Shown here: one piece after another, positions 7,621 through 15,144 of the stretch
How the letters are laid out: every line of letters starts with the position of its first letter
Position numbering within the stretch: the first letter of the stretch is position 1
NCBI GenBank assembly: GCA_964569315.1
Contig: CAZMUZ010000029.1
Coordinates: 1-33,929 of the forward strand
Direction: 5' to 3'
Length of the DNA: 33,929 nt
Origin: CADEFF01 sp964569315
GTDB taxonomy: Bacteria; Pseudomonadota; Alphaproteobacteria; Dongiales; Dongiaceae
Position numbers and translations under genes: made by a program
Notes under the pieces: generated by a model
The model's database searches: none
What the model was told of the DNA's origin: nothing
The model's input: only the letters and a program-made list of their open reading frames with translations

Positions 7621-8551
7621 TCAGTGATGCCGTTCGGCCGCCAGATGGTCGCCGAAGCGCCATTCCAGCAGAGATTTCAGGGCGAGCGTCACGAAGGCGA
7701 GCAGGCAGAGCAGCGACGCCACGGCGAACGCGCCGACGAAGTCGTACTCGTTGTAGAGAATCTCGATATGCAGCGGCATGGTGTTGGTCTTGCCGCGGAT
7801 ATGGCCGGAGACCACGGAGACCGCGCCGAACTCGCCCATGGCGCGCGCGTTGCAGAGCAGCACGCCATAGAGCAGGCCCCAGATGATGTTCGGCAGCGTG
7901 ACCCGGAAGAAGGTCTGCAGGCCGCTGGCGCCGAGCGATATCGCCGCCTGCTCCTGCTCGGTGCCCTGCTCCTGCATCAGCGGGATCAGCTCGCGCGCGA
8001 TGAAGGGGAAGGTCACGAAGATCGTCGCGATGACGAGGNNNNNNNNNNTCGGGTTCGGCATAGCGCGTCTCGTCCAGCCACATCGTCGCGATGACGAGGC
8101 CCGCCACCGTGAATATGATCTTGATGCCGATCGCGTCGAGGGTCGGGCCGAGCCAGCCATGGGCGCCGAACAGGAGAACGTAGATCAGGCCCGAGATCAC
8201 GGGCGAGACCGAGAAGGGCAGGTCGATGAAGGTGATCAGCAGGCTCTTGCCGCGGAACTCGAACTTGGCGATCGCCCAGGCGGCGGCGATGCCGAAGACC
8301 AGGTTCGCCGGGACGGCGATGGCCGCCACCAGGAGCGTCAGGCGGACCGCCGCCAAGGCGTGGCGCTGCTCGATGGCGCCGAAATAGGCATCGACGCCCT
8401 TGCGGAACGCTTCGACGAACACCGCGCCGGTCGGCAGCACCAGCATCACGACGAGATAGGCGACCGCGACGCCGATCAGGATCGCCCGGACCCCGATCGG
8501 CTCGCCGACGGGGTTGCTGCCATCGGTGAAGGCGCGCTTCAGAAAGTTCAT
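7621..8551 (-). CDS. cysW: Sulfate ABC transporter permease CysW (interrupted by an assembly gap)
   Basis: Inner-membrane permease subunit of sulfate/thiosulfate import. The N-terminal part from ATG 8551 reads MNFLKRAFTDGSNPVGEP and continues through several membrane segments to FTVAGLVIAT. After the Ns the same frame family resumes with LVIATIFVTFPFIAREL, followed by the EAA-loop-like SLGASGLQTFFRVTLPN and GEFGAVSVVSG, ending at 7621. The join contains 10 Ns, 33 foreign bases and a second copy of an 18-base repeat. Removing 8039-8099 (61 bases) leaves 870 bases, an open frame of 289 codons plus stop, close to E. coli CysW (291). I therefore regard the gene as intact and the break as an assembly error. 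It overlaps the cysT stop by ATGA and precedes cysA by 12 bases. Confidence 0.9.
8021..8099. repeat. 18-base direct repeat flanking the N gap
   Basis: ATCGTCGCGATGACGAGG is present at 8021-8038, directly before the Ns, and at 8082-8099. In normal CysW this sequence occurs once (it encodes LVIAT plus one more base pair triplet). The 33 bases between the Ns and the second copy (8049-8081) have no counterpart in the family, as judged from recalled CysW sequences. Confidence 0.9.
8039..8048. other. Assembly gap (10 Ns)
   Basis: Ten undetermined bases inside cysW. The length 10 is probably nominal. The gap breaks the frame artificially and creates false chimeric open frames on both strands around it. 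Confidence 0.97.
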
Positions 8552-9408
8552 GCGCCGGCCCTCTCATGGCGGCGCGCCCAGCGCTGCAGCAGGTTCAGCA
8601 CCAGCAGCATGAGGAACGAGAAGCCGAGCATCACGACGGCGATCGCGGCGGCGCCGGCATAGTCGTATTGCTCGAGCTTGATGACGATGAGGAGCGGCGC
8701 GATCTCCGTCGCCATGGGCATGTTGCCGGCGATGAAGATGACGGAGCCGTACTCGCCCACCGCGCGCGCGAAGGCGAGGGCGAAACCGGTCACCAGCGCC
8801 GGCGCGATGGCCGGGAGGATGACGCGGACGAAGGTCTGCAGCCGCGTGGCGCCGAGCCCGGCCGCGGCCTCCTCGAGTTCGCGCTCGAGATCCTGCAGGA
8901 CCGGTTGAACCGTGCGCACGACGAAGGGGAGGCCGATGAAGGTGAGGGCGAGCGCGATGCCGGTCCAGGTGAAGGCGACCTTGATGCCGAGCGGCTCGAG
9001 GAACTGGCCGAGCAGGCCGTTCGGGGCATAGAGCGTCGTGAGGGCGATGCCGGCGACGGCGGTCGGGAGCGCGAAGGGCAGGTCGACCAGCGCATCGATG
9101 AGGCGCTTCAGCGGAAAGCGGTAGCGGACCAGCACCCAGGCCGTGAGCAACCCGAAAATGGCGTTGATGCAGGCGCCGACGAAGGCGGCGCCGAAGCTGA
9201 CCTCAAGGGCGGCCAGCACGCGCGGCGCGCTCACCACCTCCCAGAAGCCCGCCCAGCCCAGCTCCGCCGGCCGCAGGATGAGTGCGGCCAGCGGCAAGAG
9301 GACGATCAGTCCGAGATAGGTCAGGGTGTAGCCGAGCGTCAGGCCGAAGCCCGGCAAGACGCTCGGCTGGCGCCACCCTGTCGTCAACGAGGTGATGGGT
9401 CCGTTCAT
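8548..9408 (-). CDS. cysT: Sulfate ABC transporter permease CysT (CysU)
   Basis: A 286-residue permease, the partner of CysW in the sulfate/thiosulfate channel. After a cytoplasmic N-terminus including WRQPSVLPGFGLTLGYTLTY it has about six membrane segments. The family core DLPFALPTAVAGIALTTLY and the EAA loop AAAGLGATRLQTFVRVILP are followed by FARAVGEYGSVIFIAGNMP. Length matches E. coli CysU (277). The ATG at 9408 overlaps the sbp stop as ATGA, and the gene's own stop overlaps the cysW start in the same way, so the operon appears translationally coupled. A longer open frame extends upstream to 9939, but that part is a shadow of sbp. Confidence 0.95.
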   Translation of the reverse strand: MNGPITSLTTGWRQPSVLPGFGLTLGYTLTYLGLIVLLPLAALILRPAELGWAGFWEVVSAPRVLAALEVSFGAAFVGACINAIFGLLTAWVLVRYRFPLKRLIDALVDLPFALPTAVAGIALTTLYAPNGLLGQFLEPLGIKVAFTWTGIALALTFIGLPFVVRTVQPVLQDLERELEEAAAGLGATRLQTFVRVILPAIAPALVTGFALAFARAVGEYGSVIFIAGNMPMATEIAPLLIVIKLEQYDYAGAAAIAVVMLGFSFLMLLVLNLLQRWARRHERAGA

Positions 9409-10421
9409 TGCGCCGTGTAGATCTGGTCGAATACCCCGCCATCGGCGAAGTGCGTCGACTGCGCCTTGGCCCAGCCGCCGAACAGCTCGTCGATGGTGAA
9501 GAGCGGCACGTCCACGAAGTCGGGACCGTACTCCTTGCCGATCGCCGCGTCGCGCGGCCGGTAGAAGTTCTCGGCCGCGATCTGCTGGCCTTCCGGCGAG
9601 TAGAGATACTGGAGATAGGCTTCCGCCACGGTGCGGGTACCGTGTTTGTCGACGACCTTGTCGACGACGGCGACGGACGGCTCGGCGAGGATGCTCACGC
9701 TCGGCACGACGATCTCGAACTGATCGGCGCCGAATTCCTTGAGGGCGAGGAAGGCTTCGTTTTCCCATGACAGGAACACGTCGCCGATCCCGCGCTGGAG
9801 GAAGGTGGTGGCGCTGCCGCGGGCGCCGGTGTCCAGCACCGGCACGTTCTTGAAGATCGCCGCCACGAACGCCTGGGCGGTCGCGTCGCTGCCGCCGGGC
9901 TGCTTCAAGGCGTAACCCCAGGCCGCGAGATAGTTCCATCGCGCGCCGCCGGAGGTCTTCGGATTGGGCGTGATCACCTGGACGCCGTCCTTCACCAGGT
10001 CGGACCAGTCATGGATGCCCTTGGGGTTGCCCTTGCGAACCAGGAACACGATGGTCGAGGTGTAGGGGGCGCTGTTGTTCGGCAGCCGCGCCTGCCACCC
10101 CTTGTCGATGAGCCCGCTGCGCTCGGCGATCTCGTCGATGTCGTAGGAGAGCGCCAAGGTGACCACGTCGGCCTCGAGGCCGTCGATCACCGCCCGGGCC
10201 TGCTTCCCCGAGCCGCCATGCGAAGCCTCGATCACCACGTCCTCGCCGGACTTGTCCTTCCAGTATTTCGCGAAAGCGGCGTTGAAGGCTTCATAGAGCT
10301 CCCGGGTCGGGTCGTAGGAAACGTTGAGAAGCTGCGTCTCGGCGCGAGCGGAGCCGGCGCCGATGGCGAGGCTCAGGGCGATAGCCAGGGGGGTGAAATA
10401 ACGACGAAGTCGCTTCGACAT
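9405..10421 (-). CDS. sbp: Periplasmic sulfate-binding protein
   Basis: A 338-residue periplasmic receptor that delivers sulfate to CysTWA. A Sec signal peptide (about 1-27, cleaved after ARA) precedes the mature start ETQLLNVSYDPTRELYEAFN. The sulfate-site segments typical of Sbp/CysP follow: SHGGSGKQARAVIDGLEADV, NNSAPYTSTIVFLVRKGNPK, TSGGARWNYLAAWGYAL and DTGARGSATTF. It is closer to E. coli Sbp than to thiosulfate-binding CysP by these blocks, but either anion is possible. GGAGG lies six bases before the ATG. The 80-base gap to the rrf2 gene contains a TCGA-N5-TCGA element also present in the rrf2 promoter. Confidence 0.96.
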   Translation of the reverse strand: MSKRLRRYFTPLAIALSLAIGAGSARAETQLLNVSYDPTRELYEAFNAAFAKYWKDKSGEDVVIEASHGGSGKQARAVIDGLEADVVTLALSYDIDEIAERSGLIDKGWQARLPNNSAPYTSTIVFLVRKGNPKGIHDWSDLVKDGVQVITPNPKTSGGARWNYLAAWGYALKQPGGSDATAQAFVAAIFKNVPVLDTGARGSATTFLQRGIGDVFLSWENEAFLALKEFGADQFEIVVPSVSILAEPSVAVVDKVVDKHGTRTVAEAYLQYLYSPEGQQIAAENFYRPRDAAIGKEYGPDFVDVPLFTIDELFGGWAKAQSTHFADGGVFDQIYTAQ

Positions 10422-10457
10422 CGCATCCTCCGTTTTCTATCTGGATTGTCAACACAG

Positions 10458-10470
10458 TCGATTATCTCGA
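10458..10470. promoter_or_regulatory. Putative Rrf2 operator upstream of sbp (TCGA-N5-TCGA)
   Basis: TCGATTATCTCGA, i.e. TCGA-TTATC-TCGA, about 37-49 bases before the sbp start. On the minus strand it overlaps a GATAAT that could be a -10. The same TCGA-N5-TCGA form occurs in the rrf2 promoter at 10970-10982. A further TAGTCGG lies nearby at 10478-10484, resembling the TAGTCGA half of the rrf2 site. Assignment to the regulator is inference. Confidence 0.5.
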
Positions 10471-10501
10471 TCTTTTTAGTCGGCTTTATGTTCAAAAAAA
10501 T

Positions 10502-10954
10502 TCAGATGCCCGCTCCCAGGTTGATCAGGGTAGCGGCCTGGCTGCCGCTCAGGGCCTCCGCCAGGCTCACCCGGTCGAGGATGCCGGCGGTCGCGTCGCG
10601 TACCTGGCGGAACACCTGCCGGATGGCGCAGGAGGCTTCGTCCTGGCAATCGACGCAGCGGCGATAGGCGGTGAGGCTCGCGCAGGGAATCGCCGCCAGC
10701 GGCCCGTCCATCAGCCTGATCACCTGCCCGAAAAAGATCGAATCCGCAGGCCTCGCCAGAAGGTAGCCGCCATGCCGTCCGCGAAAGCTCCGTACGTAGC
10801 CGTTCCGCTTCAGATCGAGGAGGATGAGCTCCAGGAACTTCTTCGGGACGTTCTGGCGCTTCGCGATGTCGGAGATCAACAGGGGCCGATCGCCCTTCTC
10901 CTGAGCGAGGAGGATGAGCGCGCGAAGGGCGTATTTGGCGCGGTGCGAGAGCAT
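10502..10954 (-). CDS. Rrf2-family transcriptional regulator (CymR/IscR-like), probable sulfur-assimilation regulator
   Basis: A 150-residue winged-helix regulator. The DNA-binding domain is clear: MLSHRAKYALRALILLA, the recognition region ISDIAKRQNVPKKFLELIL (28-46) and the wing FRGRHGGYLLARPAD (58-71). The C-terminal part has four cysteines, at 91, 100, 103 and 109. This differs from the three-Cys spacing of IscR but is compatible with an Fe-S cluster or thiol sensing. It lies directly upstream of, and on the same strand as, sbp-cysTWA. The shared upstream element supports autoregulation and control of sulfate uptake, analogous to CymR in Firmicutes, which senses cysteine supply through CysK. 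The effector here is unknown. Confidence 0.9.
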   Translation of the reverse strand: MLSHRAKYALRALILLAQEKGDRPLLISDIAKRQNVPKKFLELILLDLKRNGYVRSFRGRHGGYLLARPADSIFFGQVIRLMDGPLAAIPCASLTAYRRCVDCQDEASCAIRQVFRQVRDATAGILDRVSLAEALSGSQAATLINLGAGI

Positions 10955-10963
10955 AGTCCTAAA

Positions 10964-10991
10964 ACTCTATCGACCTAGTCGAGTATGTCAA
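10964..10991 (-). promoter_or_regulatory. rrf2 promoter
   Basis: On the minus strand a perfect TTGACA (-35, complement of 10986-10991) is followed after 16 bases by TAGAGT (-10, complement of 10964-10969), a few bases upstream of the rrf2 ATG at 10954. The very short leader (the -10 is only nine bases from the ATG) suggests a leaderless or nearly leaderless mRNA. Confidence 0.6.
10970..10982. promoter_or_regulatory. Putative Rrf2 autoregulatory operator (TCGA-N5-TCGA)
   Basis: TCGACCTAGTCGA is a 13-base palindrome (arms TCGAC/GTCGA around CTA) that fills almost exactly the spacer between the -35 and -10 of the rrf2 promoter. A repressor bound here would block RNA polymerase. The same spacing recurs upstream of sbp. 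Confidence 0.55.
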
Positions 10992-11124
10992 TGCCGATTC
11001 TGCGCGCAGACCTCGAAGTAATTTGCGACCTTCCCGTGCCGGCCGATTCCGCGTTTTCCGTCAATGGGATGACGGCAGGCACCACCTGAAGTGTCGTAGT
11101 GAATTGACCAGCGTCGTGAAGGGC

Positions 11125-11841
11125 ATGAGCGAAGAGTGGCAAGCCTCCGCGGCAGCCTGGATCGCCTCGATGGGCGCGGCGGGGGACTGGGGAAGACGGC
11201 ATGTCCTCGATCCGGTGATGCTCGGCCGAATCGCCGGCCGAGGCTTCACGCGGGCACTCGATGTGGGCTGCGGCGAAGGGCGCTTCTGCCGGATGCTCGC
11301 GGCCGCAGGGGTTTCGTGCGTGGGCATCGATCCGACACCGGCGATGCTGGAGGAAGCCCGTCGCCGCGATCCGCAGGGCGACTATCGGATCGGCGACGCC
11401 GAAGCGCTCGCCTTCGAGGATGCCAGCTTCGATCTCGTGGTGAGCTATCTCTCGCTCATCGACATTCCGGATTTCCGGACCGCCATCCGCGAGATGCGTC
11501 GCGTGCTGAAGCCGGGCGGAACGCTGCTGATCGCCAACCTGACGAGCTTCAATACCGCTGCCGCCGGAAGCGGATGGGTCGCGGATGCGGACGGCAAGCG
11601 CCGGCACTTCGCCATCGATCGGTATCTCGACGAGTTTCCGGCCTGGGTCGAATGGTCGGGGATCCGTGTGCGCAACTGGCATCGGCCGCTCGGCGCCTAT
11701 ATGACGGCCCTGCTCGATCAGGGGCTGCGGCTCGCCTTCTTCGCGGAACCGGAAGCTTCGTCCGGCGACGCTGCCGCCCGCGCGGAATTTCGGCGGCTTC
11801 CTTTCTTCCTCGTGATGGAATGGCAGGCACCGCCGGCGTGA
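11125..11841 (+). CDS. Class I SAM-dependent methyltransferase
   Basis: A 238-residue methyltransferase of the UbiE/Methyltransf_11 type. Motif I is RALDVGCGEGRF (43-54), followed by GIDPTPAMLEEAR as the acidic motif II strand, then GDAEALAFEDASFDLVVSY and the post-motif RVLKPGGTLLIANL. The substrate is unknown; both small molecules and lipids are possible. It is divergent from rrf2, with the rrf2 promoter between them. The start is uncertain. ATG 11125 gives a normal-length protein but has GAAGGG almost touching it; GTG at 11116 is an alternative. The open frame continues to 11023 without family-like sequence. Confidence 0.85.
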   Translation: MSEEWQASAAAWIASMGAAGDWGRRHVLDPVMLGRIAGRGFTRALDVGCGEGRFCRMLAAAGVSCVGIDPTPAMLEEARRRDPQGDYRIGDAEALAFEDASFDLVVSYLSLIDIPDFRTAIREMRRVLKPGGTLLIANLTSFNTAAAGSGWVADADGKRRHFAIDRYLDEFPAWVEWSGIRVRNWHRPLGAYMTALLDQGLRLAFFAEPEASSGDAAARAEFRRLPFFLVMEWQAPPA

Positions 11842-11913
11842 CGGCGAAATGGCCGCCTTTGGCGGGGACGCGGACCGCGCCAGTGCCTAGACTGCGTCGG
11901 GTCCAGCGAGGGG

Positions 11914-12780
11914 ATGAAATTGCAGAAACTCGAAGTGTTTCAGTCGATGTGGGCGATGCAGCTTCGCCGTCCCGACGGGTTCGAATGGCCGCTCGCCGAG
12001 AAGTTCGAGAAGATCGCCGCCGCCGGCTATGACGGCGTCTCGATCGATCTCGAGGACGGCAATCTCGAGGCGGGGAAGCAGTTCGCGCCCTTCCTCGCGA
12101 AGCACGGTCTCGGCGTGCTGGTCGTCGCCTTCCCGACCACTTCCGAGGATTTCCGCGAGGTTGTCGCGATGGCGCGCGACCTCGGAGCGCGCAACATCAC
12201 CGTCAACGGCCGGATCTTCAAGAACCGGCCGGAAGAGGTCGTGCCGCAGGTGCGGGCCTGGATGGAGATGGGCCAGAAGGCCGGCGTTCCGACCTATCTC
12301 GAGACGCACCGCTTCACCCTGACGCAGGATTTGCTCTTCACGCTGCAGCTCCTGGAATTGATGCCGGAGATCGAGATCGTCGCCGATCTCTCGCATCATC
12401 TGGTGTCGTTCGAGTTCTCCCGTCCGGTGCCCGACTGGTGTCAGGCGCTGGTCGACAAGGTGCTGCGCCGCTCGATCGCCTTTCAGGGCCGCATCGGGAC
12501 GCGCGAGCAGGCGCAGATCTCGATCGCCTTTCCGCAGCATCAATATTGGGTCGAGCTCTTCCAGAACTGGTGGGAAAAGGGCTTCCGCTACTGGCGCCAG
12601 CGCATGAAGCCCGATGCCACCATGAACTTCCTCTGCGAGCTCGGCCCGCCGCCCTACGGCATCACCGGCCCCGACGGCTACGAGCTGGTCGACCGCTGGG
12701 ACGAGGCGCTCGTCATCAAGGACCATGTCCGCAAGCTCTGGGCGCGGCTCGAGGCGGAGAAAGTGGGCCGGGCAGAATAA
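11914..12780 (+). CDS. Sugar phosphate isomerase/epimerase-like TIM-barrel protein
   Basis: A 288-residue protein of the AP-endonuclease-2/xylose isomerase-like barrel family. Barrel features include LAEKFEKIAAAGYDGVSIDLEDG near 27-49, GVLVVAFPTTSEDF, the metal-ligand-like strand PTYLETHRFTLTQD around 126-139, and VADLSHHL, where Asp/His may bind a divalent metal. These enzymes isomerise or epimerise sugars, inositols or hydroxy-acids, and the exact reaction cannot be named. A GAGGGG lies just before the ATG. It is 72 bases after the methyltransferase on the same strand and ends 29 bases from a convergent lower-GC gene. Confidence 0.82.
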   Translation: MKLQKLEVFQSMWAMQLRRPDGFEWPLAEKFEKIAAAGYDGVSIDLEDGNLEAGKQFAPFLAKHGLGVLVVAFPTTSEDFREVVAMARDLGARNITVNGRIFKNRPEEVVPQVRAWMEMGQKAGVPTYLETHRFTLTQDLLFTLQLLELMPEIEIVADLSHHLVSFEFSRPVPDWCQALVDKVLRRSIAFQGRIGTREQAQISIAFPQHQYWVELFQNWWEKGFRYWRQRMKPDATMNFLCELGPPPYGITGPDGYELVDRWDEALVIKDHVRKLWARLEAEKVGRAE

Positions 12781-12809
12781 GATGCCTTCTCTGACTGATA
12801 CCGGCGGTT

Positions 12810-13616
12810 TCACTGTCGAAGCATTGCCACTGCCGATCCCACGTACCTAGAGGCGACGACGAGAATAATACCCCAGCCGATCACGAGCAGAGTCATACGG
12901 GTCCAAGCGACAAAGCGGCCCTGTCCTACAGAGGCCGAAACCTCAGGCTTGAAACCGCAAAGATCGTTCCACTGGAGCTGCAGCCCGGCCATGAAGTAAG
13001 GGAGCGCGATTGCGGCGCACAACAGATCGATCTTGAGATGCGCGAGCAATCCTGCAAAATCCAAATGGGATCGAGACTGCGGAATCCCCAAGCAGAGTAT
13101 CACATAGAATGTGGCAGTCGCTGCGGCTCCACCCCACGCGATATGCGTCCATCTCCAAGCGCGCCGCGACGGCGTCGAGTAGCCAATAATGCGCGCATGC
13201 AGGAGATCGATCACAAATCCATAGGCAGCGCCCGCTGCAATTGGCCCGACGATCATGCCAAGTACAAGATTGGGTTTGAGCCCGGCACCAATGCGGCTGA
13301 ATTCGATCACCAAAATTGGGCCGAGAGCGACAGTAATCGTCACACCCGCTAGGTAGGCGACGCCGCTAGCCGCCGCCGCGACGGCCATTGCCTTCCACGC
13401 TGGAACCCTGGTCGCAAGCAACACACCGAGGTATTGGCAGAATGGAAGCGCGGTGAGATAGAAAATGAAGCCGGAGAAGGGAGATTGCAGTGGATCGTAA
13501 GGCAAATGGGACTCGAAGAGCGTGCGTCCAGCAAGAATCATGGCAAGCACGCCGGCAGTGATCGCGAACCAGCCGAGCGTGCTTGGTGGTTTGAATTGCT
13601 GAGCTGCGGAACTCAT
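12810..13616 (-). CDS. Unrecognised multi-pass membrane protein
   Basis: A 268-residue protein that I do not recognise. It starts MSSAAQQFKPPSTLGWFAI and has about seven hydrophobic segments: roughly 14-32, 48-70, 75-100, 118-140, 155-175, 190-207 and 235-255. Charged loops include a SRRAWRW patch and a cytosolic-looking CGFKPEVSASVGQGRF stretch before the last segment. No catalytic motif is evident. Base composition is clearly lower in GC than its neighbours: two lines counted by hand gave 55% and 60%, against over 70% for the LPS operon. This suggests later acquisition. The ATG at 13616 is chosen where membrane-protein-like sequence begins; the frame is open 31 codons further, to 13709, and ribosome-site support is weak for either start. 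Confidence 0.6.
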   Translation of the reverse strand: MSSAAQQFKPPSTLGWFAITAGVLAMILAGRTLFESHLPYDPLQSPFSGFIFYLTALPFCQYLGVLLATRVPAWKAMAVAAAASGVAYLAGVTITVALGPILVIEFSRIGAGLKPNLVLGMIVGPIAAGAAYGFVIDLLHARIIGYSTPSRRAWRWTHIAWGGAAATATFYVILCLGIPQSRSHLDFAGLLAHLKIDLLCAAIALPYFMAGLQLQWNDLCGFKPEVSASVGQGRFVAWTRMTLLVIGWGIILVVASRYVGSAVAMLRQ

Positions 13617-13815
13617 TGTCGATCGGGATATCGAGGATATGTGGGAAGTTGTTCGCCAGGATCGGTACACGCCACCGCGCGCCACTCCTGAGTTTAGAGC
13701 TTGCGCCACTTCATATTAATTTTCGGTTGAAGAATTCGGTATGTCTTCGCGTTGATTGTGCCGCGTAGTTGCACCATGTTGAACTGCTACCGGTAATTCC
13801 GTGCTAGGAAAAGCC

Positions 13816-14493
13816 ATGGCTGACCAGGAACGAGCCCTCATCGTCGGGGCGGGCAGCGGGCTCAGCGCATCGCTCGCCCGTCTCTTTGCGCGCGAAGGCA
13901 TGGCCGTCGCGCTCGCGGCGCGCGACACCGGGAAGCTCGCCGGCCTCGCGAAGGAGACCGGCGCCAGGACCTATGCGCTCGAGGCGAGCGACAAGGCTGC
14001 GGTGCCGGCGCTCTTCGAGCGTCTCGACCGCGAAATCGGGCCGCCCGATATCGTCGTCTATAATCCGAGCGCGCGCGTTCGCGGGCCCTTCCTGGAGCTC
14101 GATCCGGCCGCCGTCGAGCGCGCCATCGCCGTCTCCGCCTATGGCGGCTTCCTCGTCGGGCAGCAGGCGGCGAAGCGGATGGTCGCACGCAAGCGCGGCT
14201 CGATCCTCTTCACCGGCGCCTCGGCGAGCGTGAAGGGCTATGCGCAATCGGCGCCGTTCGCGATGGGGAAGTTTGCGTTGCGCGGACTCGCCCAGAGCAT
14301 GGCGCGCGAGCTTGCGCCGCAAGGCGTCCATGTCGCGCATTTCGTGATCGACGGCGGGATCGGCCGCGATCCCGCCGGCGATTCGATGCTCGACCCGGAC
14401 GCGATCGCCGCTTCCTATCTCTCGATCCATCGCCAGCAGCGCAGCGCCTGGACCTGGGAGGTCGAGCTCCGGCCGTGGGTCGAAAAGTTCTAG
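13816..14493 (+). CDS. SDR-family oxidoreductase with Phe in place of the catalytic Tyr
   Basis: A 225-residue Rossmann-fold protein. The nucleotide-binding loop is ALIVGAGSGLSASLA (7-21), a G-x3-G variant with Ser where a third Gly is usual. VVYNPSARVRGPF matches the NNAG region, and the Ser strand is ILFTGASAS (130-138). The YxxxK position reads Phe148-Ala-Met-Gly-Lys152, so the usual catalytic Tyr is replaced. I recall related SDRs with the same FxxxK, so this may be a subfamily trait rather than decay. TAGGAAAAG precedes the ATG. It lies 68 bases upstream of gmhA and could be co-transcribed with the heptose operon, though nothing links its function to LPS. Confidence 0.85.
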   Translation: MADQERALIVGAGSGLSASLARLFAREGMAVALAARDTGKLAGLAKETGARTYALEASDKAAVPALFERLDREIGPPDIVVYNPSARVRGPFLELDPAAVERAIAVSAYGGFLVGQQAAKRMVARKRGSILFTGASASVKGYAQSAPFAMGKFALRGLAQSMARELAPQGVHVAHFVIDGGIGRDPAGDSMLDPDAIAASYLSIHRQQRSAWTWEVELRPWVEKF

Positions 14494-14561
14494 CGTTCGG
14501 ATGGGCTTGGCCGCTTGCCGCGCCGCGGGCGGTGCCGTAGGTTCGGGACCGGGGTAGGGCA

Positions 14562-15137
14562 ATGTCCGACGATCTCTTCGAGCGCGAGCTGGCGGAACAT
14601 CGGAAGGTGGCGGAAGCGGTGCATCGGGAGCTGGCGGCTCCCTTTGCGGCGATGCGCGCCCTCTGGTCGAAGACGATTCGCGGCGGCGGCAAGATCCTGT
14701 TTTTCGGCAATGGCGGCAGCGCCGGCGATTCGCAGCATCTCGCGACCGAGCTTGCGATCCGCTATTCGCGGGACCGCAAGGCGATCGCGGCGATTGCGCT
14801 GACGACCGACAGCTCCGCCCTGACCGCCGCCGGCAACGATCTCGGCTTCGAGCGTATCTTCGCGCGCCAGGTCGAGGCGATCGGCCGTCCGGGCGACCTC
14901 GCTTTCGGCATCACCACCTCGGGCCGCAGTCAGAACGTGCTCGCGGCCCTCAAGACGGCGCGCGGCATGGGGCTGGCCACGGCGGGTCTCACCGGCAACG
15001 GACCGCATCAGCTCGGCGAGCTCTGCGATTGCCTGCTGGCTGTGCCCTCGACCGTCACCGCGCGCATCCAGGAAATGCACATCACCCTCGGGCAGATGCT
15101 CTGCGCCGCGCTCGAGGCCGATCTGGGGCTGGTCTGA
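14562..15137 (+). CDS. gmhA: Phosphoheptose isomerase GmhA
   Basis: A 191-residue cytoplasmic SIS-domain enzyme that converts sedoheptulose 7-phosphate to D-glycero-D-manno-heptose 7-phosphate, the first step of inner-core heptose synthesis. The sugar-phosphate loop ILFFGNGGSAGDSQHLATEL (45-64) includes His59, a likely zinc ligand. GITTSGRSQNVLAAL and the C-terminal TVTARIQEMHITLGQML are typical of GmhA. GGGGTAGGGCA precedes the ATG directly. It is first in a tight rightward operon and is followed after seven bases by hldE. Confidence 0.95.
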   Translation: MSDDLFERELAEHRKVAEAVHRELAAPFAAMRALWSKTIRGGGKILFFGNGGSAGDSQHLATELAIRYSRDRKAIAAIALTTDSSALTAAGNDLGFERIFARQVEAIGRPGDLAFGITTSGRSQNVLAALKTARGMGLATAGLTGNGPHQLGELCDCLLAVPSTVTARIQEMHITLGQMLCAALEADLGLV

Positions 15138-15144
15138 GCGTCGA

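Noticed and set aside
6616..8094. 492-codon plus-strand frame crossing the N gap
   Set aside because: It is antisense to cysA and cysW and runs through undetermined bases. No recognisable protein.
7621..8551. cysW as a frameshifted pseudogene
   Set aside because: The apparent frameshift comes from the 10 nominal Ns and a duplicated contig end. Collapsing the repeat gives a full-length frame.
10447..10452. TTGACA on the minus strand just before sbp as a -35 box
   Set aside because: A -10 at 16-18 bases would fall on the ribosome site and start codon, leaving no room for a leader that includes the GGAGG.
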